Source: Fundidesulfovibrio putealis DSM 16056 | Lineage (GTDB): Bacteria; Desulfobacterota; Desulfovibrionia; Desulfovibrionales; Desulfovibrionaceae | Assembly: GCF_000429325.1 (NCBI RefSeq) | Contig: NZ_AUBQ01000006.1 | Location: forward strand, 62,001 to 126,000 | Reading direction: 5' to 3' | Length of the DNA stretch: 64,000 bases | Shown: positions 1-9,249 of the stretch, piece by piece | How the letters are laid out: each line of letters begins with the position of its first letter | Position numbering within the stretch: the stretch's first letter is position 1 | Notes under the pieces: model-generated | Seen by the model: only the letters and a program-made list of their open reading frames with translations | The model's database searches: none | Told to the model about the DNA's origin: nothing | Program-made: the position numbers and the translations under genes

Positions 1-622
1 ATGAAGATTTTCCGCTGTGATTATCCAGGATGAAGTCCACTGCCGCGCCCAGGTCGCGCGCCAGGGCCGTGGGCTGGCCGGGGCCGGGGGCGTCCAGTCG
101 CAGCCAGCCGGGCGTGCTCCCGGCGGGGATCTCCTCGGGCAGGCCGAAGCTCTGCGCGAAGCGTTTGCCGTGCCCGGTCAGCACCAGCACGGACTGCGCG
201 AAGCCGCAGTTTCGCCCAAAGGCCACGTCCGAGGCGTTGTCGCCGATCATCACGCTCTCTTCGGGCTTGAGCCCATGGGCGGCGCACAGGTCGTCCCACA
301 TGCCAGGCTCCGGTTTGCGGCAGCCGCAGGCCTCGTCCGGGGCGTGGGGGCAGAAGGCCACATCCTCGAAGGCGACTCCGAACGGGGCCAGGAACTGCGC
401 GAGGCGCTCCTGTACGGCTCGGAAATCCGCTTCGCTGTAGTAGCCGCGCCCGATGCCGGACTGGTTGGTGACCACGAACAGGCGCACGCCCGCCCGGCTC
501 AGGCGGGCCAGGGCCTCGCCCGCGCCCGGAACCAGCTCCACCTGCTCCGGGTCGTGCAGATAGTGGCGCTCCACGATGATGGTGCCGTCGCGGTCGATGA
601 GGGCGTTGGCCACAGGGGTCAT
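1..622 (-). CDS. gmhB: D-glycero-beta-D-manno-heptose 1,7-bisphosphate 7-phosphatase, 3' end outside window
   Basis: HAD-superfamily phosphatase that removes the C7 phosphate from heptose bisphosphate in ADP-heptose synthesis for LPS; cytoplasmic. The frame is open from the ATG at 622 to the window edge, so the C-terminus is missing. Visible motifs are the HAD nucleophile pair D10/D12 (IDRDGT), VVTNQSG near residues 50-56, the GmhB zinc ligands C91, H93, C99 and C101, then RK at 102-103 and GDNASD at 127-132. Its ATG overlaps the stop of the upstream glycosyltransferase in an ATGA, which implies translational coupling. The zinc motif separates it from the related histidinol-phosphate phosphatase. 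Confidence 0.9.
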   Translation of the reverse strand, partial: MTPVANALIDRDGTIIVERHYLHDPEQVELVPGAGEALARLSRAGVRLFVVTNQSGIGRGYYSEADFRAVQERLAQFLAPFGVAFEDVAFCPHAPDEACGCRKPEPGMWDDLCAAHGLKPEESVMIGDNASDVAFGRNCGFAQSVLVLTGHGKRFAQSFGLPEEIPAGSTPGWLRLDAPGPGQPTALARDLGAAVDFILDNHSGKSS

Positions 623-3618
623 CTGGTCCTCCGCAAGTGGTCCGGGAAGGGCTGCGGCGCGTCCAGGAGCATTACGTCCAGGGGCGAGGCGTGGCGAAGC
701 CCCAGGCGCACGGGCCACTTGTCCATAAGCGGCGCGGGCAGGGCGGATGCGTCCAGCCGGGCCTCGAAGCGCATCAGGGCGTCTGGCGCTGACCACAGCT
801 GGGTCTTTTGCCCGGCCAGCTCGAAGCGCACCAGCACCTCACGCGCGGGCTTGTCCAGGCGCACCCGCGTGTACTGGGGAATCTTCCAGCCCTCCCAGCG
901 CCCGGAACCGGTGCTGCGGTAGCTGTTCACCTCGCGCCAGGAGAGGCCGTCCGTGGAGATCAGGGTGCGCACGGCGTTCTTGCCGCCCGCGTCGCTGTAC
1001 ACGCGGGGATAGGCCCGGATGCGAAGCGAGGTGACCGGCATCTCCGAGCGCATGGAGTAGGTCAGGGAGCAGGGCCGATCCTGGTCGCAGGTCAGGCAGT
1101 CCTCGTCGGGGATGCGCTTGATGTTTTCGGACGACGCAAGCGTGGCCGGGTCGAATTGCGCCGCCGTGTACAGCGGCGTAAACACCAGCTCTCCCTGGCC
1201 GTTGGGGTTCACCGTGAGGGTGGCCGGGGCTGGGCAGGTCACCGGCAGGGGGATCTCCATGCGGTCCAGGGTGAGGACGGGCTTGTCCAGCGCGCCCGCG
1301 AGCTTCATGGAGGCGATGATCCGGCGCGAGGACGGAAACGCCTCCAGGATGCGCTGCGAACCGGGCGTCACGCGCAGGGCGGGATGCGCCAGGGCCGGGT
1401 CGTACAGGGCGATGGCCGGGCTGCCGTCAGGGTAGGCCAGCACGCGCACGGGTTTGTCGCCGGGATACGCGCGCTGGTAGGCCTCGTGCGCCTGGGGGGA
1501 ACCCAGGCCGGGACGAGACAACTCCGGATCGAGGCTGAAGGCGTACAGAGCGCGCGAGAGCGTCAGGTCGACCTTGGGAGTCCAGGGGACCACGGGCAGC
1601 TGCTCCAGGAGCGCCAGGGGCAGGGCCTCGCGCCCGGCCTGCTGTCCGGCGAGGCTCGCCTCCAGCCGGAAATCCTCGAGCTCTATCGGCCCTGAGCGCG
1701 TTGCCGAGGGCTGCTCCAGCCTGAGGTCGAACGAGCGCGCTCCGGCCAGATCACGGTCCAGGTTCAGAGAGAGGGTAACGGAGCGTTTGCGTTCGTGGTT
1801 GGCGGGAATCAGGTTGCCGTCTGGCTGCCTGAAGGAGTCCATGGACACTTCAGCCAGTTTCCGGGGCTCTTTCCCGTCCACGGACAAAATCAGCGCGGCT
1901 CGGTCGTCCGTTGTGATGCCTGGGGCCAGTATCACCGAGAAGGTCGCCGTGAGCGTGGCTCCGGTGATCTCGCTGCCGGGCTGGGGTTGGAAGCGGTATT
2001 CTGCCCAGCCGGGCAGCCCGGCGTCGTGCCGGGTGAGCGTCTTGGTCAGGGGCGAGGGGACCATGTTGGACGCGCGGAAGGCATCCTCCAGCATGGAGAA
2101 GCCGGAAAAGTTCTCCTCGTGGACGTAGCGGCCCTGCGCGTCCGCAGTCATGGGGCACACGGGGGTGCGGGCCAGCCCGAAGCTCAGGATGTCCACGTCT
2201 TCCAGGTGGGCGCGGCGGACGGCCAGCGGGAACTTGTCCTGGGCTTTGGTCGAGTCCGGGGCCAGCAGGAAGGCCCGGTGGTAGCCCGAGAGGGGCAGCT
2301 CCCTGGCCGTGGGGATGAGGCCCTGGCCGTACCAGTCGAACACCAGCTTCAGGTTGCGCGGGTTGAAGTAGAGGATGAGGTCCTGGTTGTTCCTGTTCTC
2401 GGCCAGGTAGTCCACCAGCTCCTTGTAGTGCGAGGTCTCGCGCGAATAGTACTCGCTCAGGCTGGTCAGGTTCGGCGAGGCCAGCAGCAGGAGCAAAAGC
2501 GTCGAGACGGTCAGGCGCGCCGCGAATATGGGGCGCTCGGTGCCGAAGAGCCTGTCCGATACCCATTCGACGGCCAGGGCCAGGGCGTGGGCCGCGAAGA
2601 TGTTCAGGAACAGGAACAGGGAGAAGATGTAGCGTGAGGACAATTCCATGCGCGCCTTGGCCAGGAAGATGCCAGCGATGGGCATGAGCACCCAGAGCGA
2701 CAGCAGCAGGACGAACCAGATTCGCCCGCTCCTGAGCGCGCAGGCGCATCCCGCAAGCCCGAGCGCCGCGAAGGCCCAGCCCATGGGGATTTCGCCGCGA
2801 TAGGCGAAGGCCGCGAACTCCTTGAGGGAGGACGCCACGAAATCCAGGTTGAACTTGGGCGTGAAGGTCGGGTCGCGCAGAAGCGCGAAGACGTTCAGCT
2901 GCCCCTGCGCCCAGGGCAGGTAGGCCGCACCGGCCAGGGCCAGGGCCAGGAAAAGCGTCCAGGCCAGGGCGAGGGCCTCGCGGCGATCCTCCCTCAAACG
3001 CCAGAAAAGGATAACAGCTGCGGCTGTCACTTGCGCGAAGATCAGTGTGGCGGCCATGTAGGAGGTGTAGAGCATGGCCGCAGCCAGCGCCCCGTACCAC
3101 CACAGGAGTCTCCTGCGTCCCTCGGTCAGGGCCGTGTACAGCACATGCAGGGCCAGCAGGTTCTCCAGCATGAACAGCGAATAGGGGCGCACCTCGCGGC
3201 TGAAGTGCAGATGATAGACCGACACGGCCAGCATCAGGGCGGCCAGCAGGGCGCTCAGGCGGCCAAGGGGCTTGCGGCACAGCATGTAGACGGCCGGGAC
3301 GGCGGCCACGCCAGCCAGCAGGCCGGGCAGGCGCATGAGCACGTCGGACTTGGCAACGGCGGCGAGCAAGTGGGTGAGGACGTGCGCCAGGGGCGGGAAC
3401 AGCTCCACGCCGATGTCCGAAGGCCCGATGCTCTGGAGCACGGCCAGCATGTCAGGCAGGGGGCGAAGCGACGCGCCCACGGTGATGAACTCGTCCCACC
3501 ACAGGGAGGGCTGCTCCATGTGCAGAAAGCGCAGCCACGCGGCCGCGAGGGTGATGAGCGCCACGAGGACGCGGTCGGTGCGGTCGGTCGAATCAGGTGT
3601 CACGGATGGGCCTTGCAT
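619..3618 (-). CDS. GT39/PMT-type membrane glycosyltransferase
   Basis: Predicted GT-C glycosyltransferase of 999 residues. It should use a polyprenyl-phosphate sugar at the outer face of the inner membrane; the acceptor is unknown. The N-terminal half is strongly hydrophobic with about ten membrane segments. It has the acidic WWDE motif in the first external loop (about residues 40-43) and the SREVRPYSLFML signature common in PMT-like bacterial proteins. The C-terminal ~500 residues are soluble and probably periplasmic; I recognise no domain there. It overlaps gmhB, which suggests a cell-surface glycan role. The ATG at 3618 lacks a good ribosome-binding site; a GTG five codons later is preceded by AAGG and may be the real start. 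Confidence 0.75.
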   Translation of the reverse strand: MQGPSVTPDSTDRTDRVLVALITLAAAWLRFLHMEQPSLWWDEFITVGASLRPLPDMLAVLQSIGPSDIGVELFPPLAHVLTHLLAAVAKSDVLMRLPGLLAGVAAVPAVYMLCRKPLGRLSALLAALMLAVSVYHLHFSREVRPYSLFMLENLLALHVLYTALTEGRRRLLWWYGALAAAMLYTSYMAATLIFAQVTAAAVILFWRLREDRREALALAWTLFLALALAGAAYLPWAQGQLNVFALLRDPTFTPKFNLDFVASSLKEFAAFAYRGEIPMGWAFAALGLAGCACALRSGRIWFVLLLSLWVLMPIAGIFLAKARMELSSRYIFSLFLFLNIFAAHALALAVEWVSDRLFGTERPIFAARLTVSTLLLLLLASPNLTSLSEYYSRETSHYKELVDYLAENRNNQDLILYFNPRNLKLVFDWYGQGLIPTARELPLSGYHRAFLLAPDSTKAQDKFPLAVRRAHLEDVDILSFGLARTPVCPMTADAQGRYVHEENFSGFSMLEDAFRASNMVPSPLTKTLTRHDAGLPGWAEYRFQPQPGSEITGATLTATFSVILAPGITTDDRAALILSVDGKEPRKLAEVSMDSFRQPDGNLIPANHERKRSVTLSLNLDRDLAGARSFDLRLEQPSATRSGPIELEDFRLEASLAGQQAGREALPLALLEQLPVVPWTPKVDLTLSRALYAFSLDPELSRPGLGSPQAHEAYQRAYPGDKPVRVLAYPDGSPAIALYDPALAHPALRVTPGSQRILEAFPSSRRIIASMKLAGALDKPVLTLDRMEIPLPVTCPAPATLTVNPNGQGELVFTPLYTAAQFDPATLASSENIKRIPDEDCLTCDQDRPCSLTYSMRSEMPVTSLRIRAYPRVYSDAGGKNAVRTLISTDGLSWREVNSYRSTGSGRWEGWKIPQYTRVRLDKPAREVLVRFELAGQKTQLWSAPDALMRFEARLDASALPAPLMDKWPVRLGLRHASPLDVMLLDAPQPFPDHLRRTR

Positions 3619-3723
3619 GATGGTTGGTGTGCGTTCGTGGGATACGCAAGGTTCCCGGCAACTTCAAGCCATGATCGGACTTCGGAGGGCCGCCCGCCTG
3701 CACGAGGAAGTGTCTGGCCGATG

Positions 3724-4749
3724 CTACAGGATGACCCCGCCCGCCAGGGCGCGCCCGGAACCGTCGAACACCGCCGCCACCTGTCCGGGCGTGGGCTTTG
3801 GGATGGGATTGTCGAAGCGCAGGGACAAGAGGCCGTCGCGCGCCAGCGACGCCCGCACCGGAGCGGGGCGCTGGCGGTAGCAGGTCTGGGCCAGCGGCGC
3901 ATCTGGCCACTCCTCGAAGGGGACCAGCAGGTTCACCTCGCGAACATGGCAGTCATGGGCATCAAGGCCGGACTTCGGACCCGCGATCAGCGCGTTCTCG
4001 CTGGCGATCTTGTCCAGCACGTACAGCGGCTCGCTCCAGGGGATGCCCAGGCCCTTGCGCTGTCCGATGGTGTGCCGCCACAGCCCCTGATGGCGGCCAA
4101 TCTCGCGCCCGTCCGGCAGGCGCACCGGGCCGGGACCGGGGACGCGTGCGCCCTGGTCCTGCAGGAAGGCCCGGTAGTCGTCACCTGGGACGAAGCAGAC
4201 CTCCTGGCTCTCCGAGGGCAGCGGCGGGGCAAGTCCGCGCGAGGCCAGGGCCGCCGGGACGTCGGCCTTGCGCCATTCCCCCAGCGGGAACAGGGCGCGC
4301 CGGAGTTTTTCCGGGGGCGTAAGCGTCAGGAAATAGCTCTGGTCCTTGGCGGGGTCGGCTCCGCGCAGGAGGCCCCCGCGCTCATCCTGGCGGGCGTAAT
4401 GACCGGTGGCGATGCGCCCAGCGCCCAGGCGCACGGCCTCGTCCGCCAGCAGGCCGAACTTCATGTCCCGGTTGCAGGCGGCGCAGGGGTTGGGGGTGAG
4501 CCCTGCGGCGTAGGCGTCCATGAAGGGCTCAATCACCAAACGCCTGAACTCGCCGGAGAGGTCCACGGCGGCAAAGGGCACGCCGTGAGAGCGGCACAGA
4601 TCGTCCAGCGCCCGCACGAGGCGGAGCTGGCGGTCGTCAGGGGGCAGGAAGTGGGCATGCAGGGCCAGCGCGTCGTGACCGGCCTCGCGTACGAGCGCCA
4701 GGGCCAGGAGGCTGTCCATGCCGCCGGATACGGCGACGGCTACGGTCAT
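3724..4749 (-). CDS. mnmA: tRNA-specific 2-thiouridylase MnmA
   Basis: ATP-dependent enzyme that adds sulfur to U34 of Lys, Glu and Gln tRNAs. The PP-loop SGGMDS is at residues 8-13, the catalytic cysteine C92 lies in NPCAACN, and the second cysteine C185 lies in SQEVCF. DQSYFL and the HTIGQRKGLG segment are also typical. An extra Cys (C89) replaces the Asp usual in the NPD motif. I prefer the ATG at 4749, which has AGG eight bases upstream, over the GTG at 4758. The sulfur donor would normally come from a TusA or IscS relay; a TusA-like protein lies at 24926-25150, although no direct link is shown. Confidence 0.93.
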   Translation of the reverse strand: MTVAVAVSGGMDSLLALALVREAGHDALALHAHFLPPDDRQLRLVRALDDLCRSHGVPFAAVDLSGEFRRLVIEPFMDAYAAGLTPNPCAACNRDMKFGLLADEAVRLGAGRIATGHYARQDERGGLLRGADPAKDQSYFLTLTPPEKLRRALFPLGEWRKADVPAALASRGLAPPLPSESQEVCFVPGDDYRAFLQDQGARVPGPGPVRLPDGREIGRHQGLWRHTIGQRKGLGIPWSEPLYVLDKIASENALIAGPKSGLDAHDCHVREVNLLVPFEEWPDAPLAQTCYRQRPAPVRASLARDGLLSLRFDNPIPKPTPGQVAAVFDGSGRALAGGVIL

Positions 4750-4857
4750 GGGGCGCACCTGTTCGTCATGGAGTGGTCTGGTAACAGGGAACGCCGAAAA
4801 CCGGAACAGGGGCCGGACGCGCCCGCCCGGCTCCTGCTGCCCAAAACGTGCTCCCTG

Positions 4858-7266
4858 CTACCTCCCCAGCCGTTTCTCCAGCGCCGCCACGGCCAGGGTG
4901 GTCTTGATCACCGTGTCCGGATTGAGCGACATGCTCTGGATGCCGCACTCCACGATGAACTCCGCGAACTCCGGGTAGTCCGACGGGGCCTGCCCGCAGA
5001 TGCCGATGTACTTGCCCTTGGCGTTGCACACCTCGATCACCTGTTTGACCATCTTCTTCACTGCGGGGTTTCGCTCGTCATACACATGGGCCACCAGCTC
5101 CGAGTCGCGGTCAACGCCCAGGATCAGCTGTGTCAGGTCGTTGGTGCCGATGGAGAAGCCGTCGAACACCTCCAGGAACTCCTCGGCCATGATGACGTTG
5201 GAGGGAATCTCGCACATGCCGATCACCCTCAGGCCGTTCTCGTCCTGCCTCAGGCCGTATCCGGCCATGGTGTCCACCACCCTGCGGGCCTCCTCCACGG
5301 TGCGCGGGAAAGGGATCATCACCTCCAGGTTCACAAGCCCCATCTCGTCGCGGATTTTCCGGATGGCCCGGCACTCCAGGGCGAAGGCCTCCTTGTAGGC
5401 GTCCGAGTAGTAGCGGCTGGCCCCGCGCCAGCCGATCATGGGGTTCTCCTCGCGCGGCTCGAACTGCGCGCCGCCGATCAGGTTGGCGTACTCGTTGGTC
5501 TTGAAATCCGACAGACGCACGATCACCGGCTTGGGATAGAAGGCGGCGGCCAGCATGCCCACGCCCTCGGCCAGCTTGTCTACGAAGTACTGGGCCTTGT
5601 CCTTGTAGGTGAAGGTCATGTCCGCGATGGTCTGTTTGGCCGCCTGGTCTGTGAGCGCGTCAAAGTGCAGCAGCGCCAGCGGGTGGATGCGGATGGCGGA
5701 GTTTATGATGAATTCCTCGCGCGCGAGCCCCACGCCGTCGTTTGGTATGAAGCTCTTCTCGAAGGCCTGGTCCGGTGCGGCCAGGTTCATGGTGATCTTG
5801 GTCTTGGGGCGCGGGATGTCCGAGAGGTTCAACTCCTCCACGGTGAAGTCCAGGAGCCCCCGGTATACGCGCCCATCCGCGCCCTGGGAGCAGTCCACGG
5901 TTATTTCCTGCCCCTCGGCGATCCGCTCGGTGCCGTGGCCGGTGCCCACCACGCAGGGGATGCCAAGCTCGCGCGAGACGATGGCCGCGTGGCAGGTGCG
6001 CCCGCCCCGGTTGGTGACGATGGCCGAGGCGATCTTCATGATGGGTTCCCAGTCCGGGTCGGTCATGTCCGTGACCAGCACCTCGCCACGCTTGAACTGC
6101 TTGATGTTGGCGGCCTCTTTTATGATGTGCGCGCCGCCCCTGCCGATCATCTCGCCCACGGCCTTGCCCACGGCCAGCACCTCGCCCGTCTGGCCGAGTA
6201 CGTACTTGCGCAGCACGTTCACGTCCTTCTGGGAGTGAACCGTCTCTGGCCGTGCCTGCACGATGAACAGCTCGTCCGTGACGCCGTCCTTGGCCCACTC
6301 GATGTCCATGGGCTTTAAGTGTCCTGCCCTGGCGGAGTAGTGGTCCTCGATGACCATGGCCATGCGGGCCAGCTCGAGCACCTCGTTGTCCGTGACCACC
6401 AGCCTGCGCCGGTCGGACAGGGGCACGTCCACGTTCTTGGTGGGGGACTTGGCGTCATCCGTGTAGACCATCTTGATGGCCTTCTCGCCGGTCTTTCGCA
6501 TGATCACTGGCCTGAATCCCAGGCGCAGCGTGGGCTTGAACACGTAGTACTCGTCGGGGCTGACAGCGCCCTGCACCACGTTCTCGCCCAGGCCCCACGC
6601 GCCGGTTATGTACACCGCGTCCTTGAAGCCGGACTCCGTGTCGATGGAGAACATGACGCCAGACGAGGCCAGGTCCGAGCGCACCATCTTCTGCACCGCG
6701 ATGGACAGGGCGATGGCGAAGTGGTCGAAGCCTTTGTCCACCCGGTAGGAGATGGCGCGGTTGGTGAAAAGCGAGGCGAAGCAGCGCTGGCAGGCCTCCA
6801 TCAGTTCTTCCACGCCGTGGATGTTCAGGTAGGTCTCCTGCTGCCCCGCGAAGGAGGCGTCTGGCAGGTCCTCGGCGGTGGCCGAGGAACGCACGGCCAC
6901 GTCGCAGCTTGCGCCGTAGCGCTTTTCAAGCTCGGCGTAGGCCTGCTCGATGGCCCGGCGCAACTCGTCCGGGAAAGCCAGCGAGCGCACCAGGGCGCGC
7001 ACCTTGCGGCCGCGCTGGGCCAGATTTTCCATGTCGTGGGTGTTCAGGTCGTTCAGGATGCTGCGGATCTTGCGCGCGGCGTCGTTGTGGTCCAGCAGGA
7101 GCCGGTAGGCCGTGGCGGTCACGGCGAAACCGCCCGGCACGCGCACGCCCTTGGGGCCGAGTTCGCGGACCATCTCGCCCAGGGAGGCGTTCTTACCGCC
7201 CACCAGGGGCACGTCGTCTATGGTGATATCTTCGAACCAGAGGATGAGTGCGGTGTTGCGGTCCAT
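4858..7266 (-). CDS. ppsA: phosphoenolpyruvate synthase (pyruvate, water dikinase)
   Basis: Converts pyruvate and ATP to PEP, AMP and phosphate; a gluconeogenic entry point for lactate- or pyruvate-grown cells. At 802 residues it has the family's usual length. The N-terminal ATP-grasp domain shows GGKNASLGEM and RSSATAEDLPDASFAGQ. The phosphohistidine domain has GGRTCHAAIVSRELGIP with H426, and the C-terminal PEP barrel ends with GICGQAPSDYP. The start at 7266 is chosen because GAGGAGG lies six bases upstream; an in-frame ATG at 7305 has no ribosome-binding site. It is monocistronic or leads the mnmA group, 108 bases away. Confidence 0.95.
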   Translation of the reverse strand: MDRNTALILWFEDITIDDVPLVGGKNASLGEMVRELGPKGVRVPGGFAVTATAYRLLLDHNDAARKIRSILNDLNTHDMENLAQRGRKVRALVRSLAFPDELRRAIEQAYAELEKRYGASCDVAVRSSATAEDLPDASFAGQQETYLNIHGVEELMEACQRCFASLFTNRAISYRVDKGFDHFAIALSIAVQKMVRSDLASSGVMFSIDTESGFKDAVYITGAWGLGENVVQGAVSPDEYYVFKPTLRLGFRPVIMRKTGEKAIKMVYTDDAKSPTKNVDVPLSDRRRLVVTDNEVLELARMAMVIEDHYSARAGHLKPMDIEWAKDGVTDELFIVQARPETVHSQKDVNVLRKYVLGQTGEVLAVGKAVGEMIGRGGAHIIKEAANIKQFKRGEVLVTDMTDPDWEPIMKIASAIVTNRGGRTCHAAIVSRELGIPCVVGTGHGTERIAEGQEITVDCSQGADGRVYRGLLDFTVEELNLSDIPRPKTKITMNLAAPDQAFEKSFIPNDGVGLAREEFIINSAIRIHPLALLHFDALTDQAAKQTIADMTFTYKDKAQYFVDKLAEGVGMLAAAFYPKPVIVRLSDFKTNEYANLIGGAQFEPREENPMIGWRGASRYYSDAYKEAFALECRAIRKIRDEMGLVNLEVMIPFPRTVEEARRVVDTMAGYGLRQDENGLRVIGMCEIPSNVIMAEEFLEVFDGFSIGTNDLTQLILGVDRDSELVAHVYDERNPAVKKMVKQVIEVCNAKGKYIGICGQAPSDYPEFAEFIVECGIQSMSLNPDTVIKTTLAVAALEKRLGR

Positions 7267-7339
7267 GAGGGGCCTCCTCGGGAGTGATTGCCGCATGGAT
7301 AGCACGGGGGCGGGGATGATGAGAAGAGGCTGCGGGGCG

Positions 7340-8083
7340 TCACTTCCCCAATATGCTGGTGACGATGTTGTCCCAGGTGCCGTCTTCGCGCATGGAGCGC
7401 AGCGCAGCGTTGAACTCCGCCAATGTTTGTTTCATATGCTCCTGTCTGGAAAACGCGAGGAACGCCGGGGTGACGCTGAAGGGCTTCTCCTGGATGGTGA
7501 ACTTGTCGCGGGACCCTGTTCCGGCCATGGCGGAAAATGCCGCCTCGCGCACGCATAGGATCACGTCGATGCGCTGGGCGCGCAGCTTTTCCAGGTTCTG
7601 GCCGTCGCCGTCGGCTTCCTCCACCTGGAACACGCCCGCCTTGCGCGCAGCCTCGAATTCGTCGCCGTAGGTCCAGCCTCTGCTGATGCCCAGCATCTTC
7701 CCGCGCAGGGATTCGATCCCCTCGTACTTCAGGCCGCTGCCTGCGCGGGTCACCACCAGGAGCGTTTCCTCGAAGAGGGAGTCGCTGTAGTCGTATTTGT
7801 GCAGCCGCTCCTCGGTTTTGTAGATTCCCGCCACTCCTGCATGTCCGTCATCCATGGAGATGAGCGCCCGCTTCCAGGGAAGGGCTTCCAGGGTCACTGG
7901 CTGGCCCATGCGCGTGAAGGCCTCCGCGATGATCGCGGGGTAGATGCCCACAGCCTTGTTGTCGGCGGCGTACATGAACGGAGGGTTGGCCTGATCGAAC
8001 AGGATGCGCAGAGGTTGCGTCCAGCCAGAGGACGCCTGGAGAAGAATGGCCGCAAAGGCCAGGGTGATGATGCGCAGCAGCAT
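7340..8083 (-). CDS. periplasmic solute-binding protein, family 3 type
   Basis: A 247-residue exported protein of the SBP_bac_3 fold. A signal peptide covers about residues 1-22 and cleavage is likely near SSGWTQ. The mature part begins LRILFDQANPPFMY, which resembles the first strand and ligand-binding loop of amino-acid binding proteins, and continues with WKRALISM and DYSDSLFEETLLV. No permease or ATPase lies beside it, so it may be a stand-alone receptor or sensor rather than part of an ABC importer. Such orphan proteins are common in Desulfovibrio. The ligand cannot be told from sequence. Confidence 0.75.
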   Translation of the reverse strand: MLLRIITLAFAAILLQASSGWTQPLRILFDQANPPFMYAADNKAVGIYPAIIAEAFTRMGQPVTLEALPWKRALISMDDGHAGVAGIYKTEERLHKYDYSDSLFEETLLVVTRAGSGLKYEGIESLRGKMLGISRGWTYGDEFEAARKAGVFQVEEADGDGQNLEKLRAQRIDVILCVREAAFSAMAGTGSRDKFTIQEKPFSVTPAFLAFSRQEHMKQTLAEFNAALRSMREDGTWDNIVTSILGK

Positions 8084-8142
8084 GGGATACCCCGACGATA
8101 TTCAAAGAATAACTCCTGCAAGTTCATTGGTAAAGTGCGAAA

Positions 8143-8176
8143 TAAAAACCCCCCGGAACTTTTGTTCCGGGGGGTT
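8143..8176 (-). terminator. rho-independent terminator of cydAB
   Basis: Perfect inverted repeat with arms 8147-8159 and 8164-8176 around a 4-base loop. On the minus strand it is followed by a run of five T. It lies just after the cydB stop. Confidence 0.9.
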
Positions 8177-8204
8177 GCTGATTCATGTCGTGAGGAAGTT
8201 GACC

Positions 8205-9233
8205 TTAGTACGCTTCGTCGTACTCCACGCTCTTCTCATTCACCTTGTGGTTGAAGGTCTTGTACACCCACGCCTGATACAAGATGACGATGGGCACGAA
8301 GGTAAGCGCCACCACCAGCATGATCTTCAGCGTCAGCGGCGAGGACGAGCTGTTGGCGATGGTCATGGACCAGGCCGGGTTCAGGCTGGAGGGCAAGAGT
8401 TTCGGGAACAGCCCCACCACGCCGAACAGCGCAACGCCCGCGATGGTCACGGCGCTGGCGGTCCAGGCTGCGGCGAAGCGGTGCTGCCCGATGTACACGC
8501 GCTGCATCAGCAGGCCGCCCACGGGCAGGGCCAGGATGAGCATCAAGAGGGGGTTGTCCAGGTAGTTCTGGAAGAGCTGCGTGGCGACCGCAGAGAACAC
8601 CAGGAACAACACGGCGATCAGGAGCAGCGCGGGCCAGATCTTCTCGGCCACGCGCATGGCCCGCTCGCGCAGGACGCCTTCGGTCTTGCAGCACAGGTAC
8701 AGCGCCCCGTGCATGATGAAGGCGCACACGAACAGCACGCCGCCGCACAGGCCGTAGGGGTTCAGCAGAGTGAACAGGGTGCCCTGGTAGACGCCGTCCT
8801 TGTCGATGGGGATGCCCTTGAAGATGTTGGCGAAGGCCACGCCCAGGAGCAGCGCCGGGAGGAAGCTGCCCACGAAGTGGATGTTGTCCCAGAGCTTGCG
8901 CATGCCGGGCGTCTCCATCTTGGAGCGGAACTCGAAGGAGATGCCCCGGAAGATGAGCGCGAACAGAAGGAGCATCAGCGCCGAGTACATGGCCGAGAAC
9001 AGCACTGCGTAGGTTCCGGGGAAGGCCGCGAAGGTCACGCCGCCGGCAGTGATGAGCCAGACCTCGTTGCCGTCCCAGAAGGGGCCGACGGAGTTCATGA
9101 GGATGCGTTTTTCAACGTCGTTCTTGGCGATGACCGGCGAAAGCATGCCCACGCCCAGATCGAAGCCGTCCAGCACGAAGTAGACGGCCCACAACACGCC
9201 CCATAAGAGAAACCAGATGGTTCCGAGTTCCAT
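8205..9233 (-). CDS. cydB: cytochrome bd quinol oxidase subunit II
   Basis: Small subunit of the bd-type menaquinol:oxygen reductase in the inner membrane. It begins with the typical WFLLWGVLWAVYFVLDGFDLGVGML and continues with GPFWDGNEVWLITAGG, both diagnostic for CydB. It has 342 residues and about eight or nine membrane segments. The start at 9233 has AAGGAG six bases upstream. It follows cydA after 16 bases, so the two are co-transcribed. In sulfate reducers this complex removes oxygen and may conserve energy under microoxic conditions. Confidence 0.96.
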   Translation of the reverse strand: MELGTIWFLLWGVLWAVYFVLDGFDLGVGMLSPVIAKNDVEKRILMNSVGPFWDGNEVWLITAGGVTFAAFPGTYAVLFSAMYSALMLLLFALIFRGISFEFRSKMETPGMRKLWDNIHFVGSFLPALLLGVAFANIFKGIPIDKDGVYQGTLFTLLNPYGLCGGVLFVCAFIMHGALYLCCKTEGVLRERAMRVAEKIWPALLLIAVLFLVFSAVATQLFQNYLDNPLLMLILALPVGGLLMQRVYIGQHRFAAAWTASAVTIAGVALFGVVGLFPKLLPSSLNPAWSMTIANSSSSPLTLKIMLVVALTFVPIVILYQAWVYKTFNHKVNEKSVEYDEAY

Positions 9234-9249
9234 GTCATTCTCCTTGAGG

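Noticed and set aside
3031-6318. Very long open frame (1,095 codons) on the plus strand
   Set aside because: It lies opposite the glycosyltransferase, mnmA and PEP synthase, is rich in His, Gln, Val and Gly as expected for the antisense of GC-rich genes, and has no recognisable domain.
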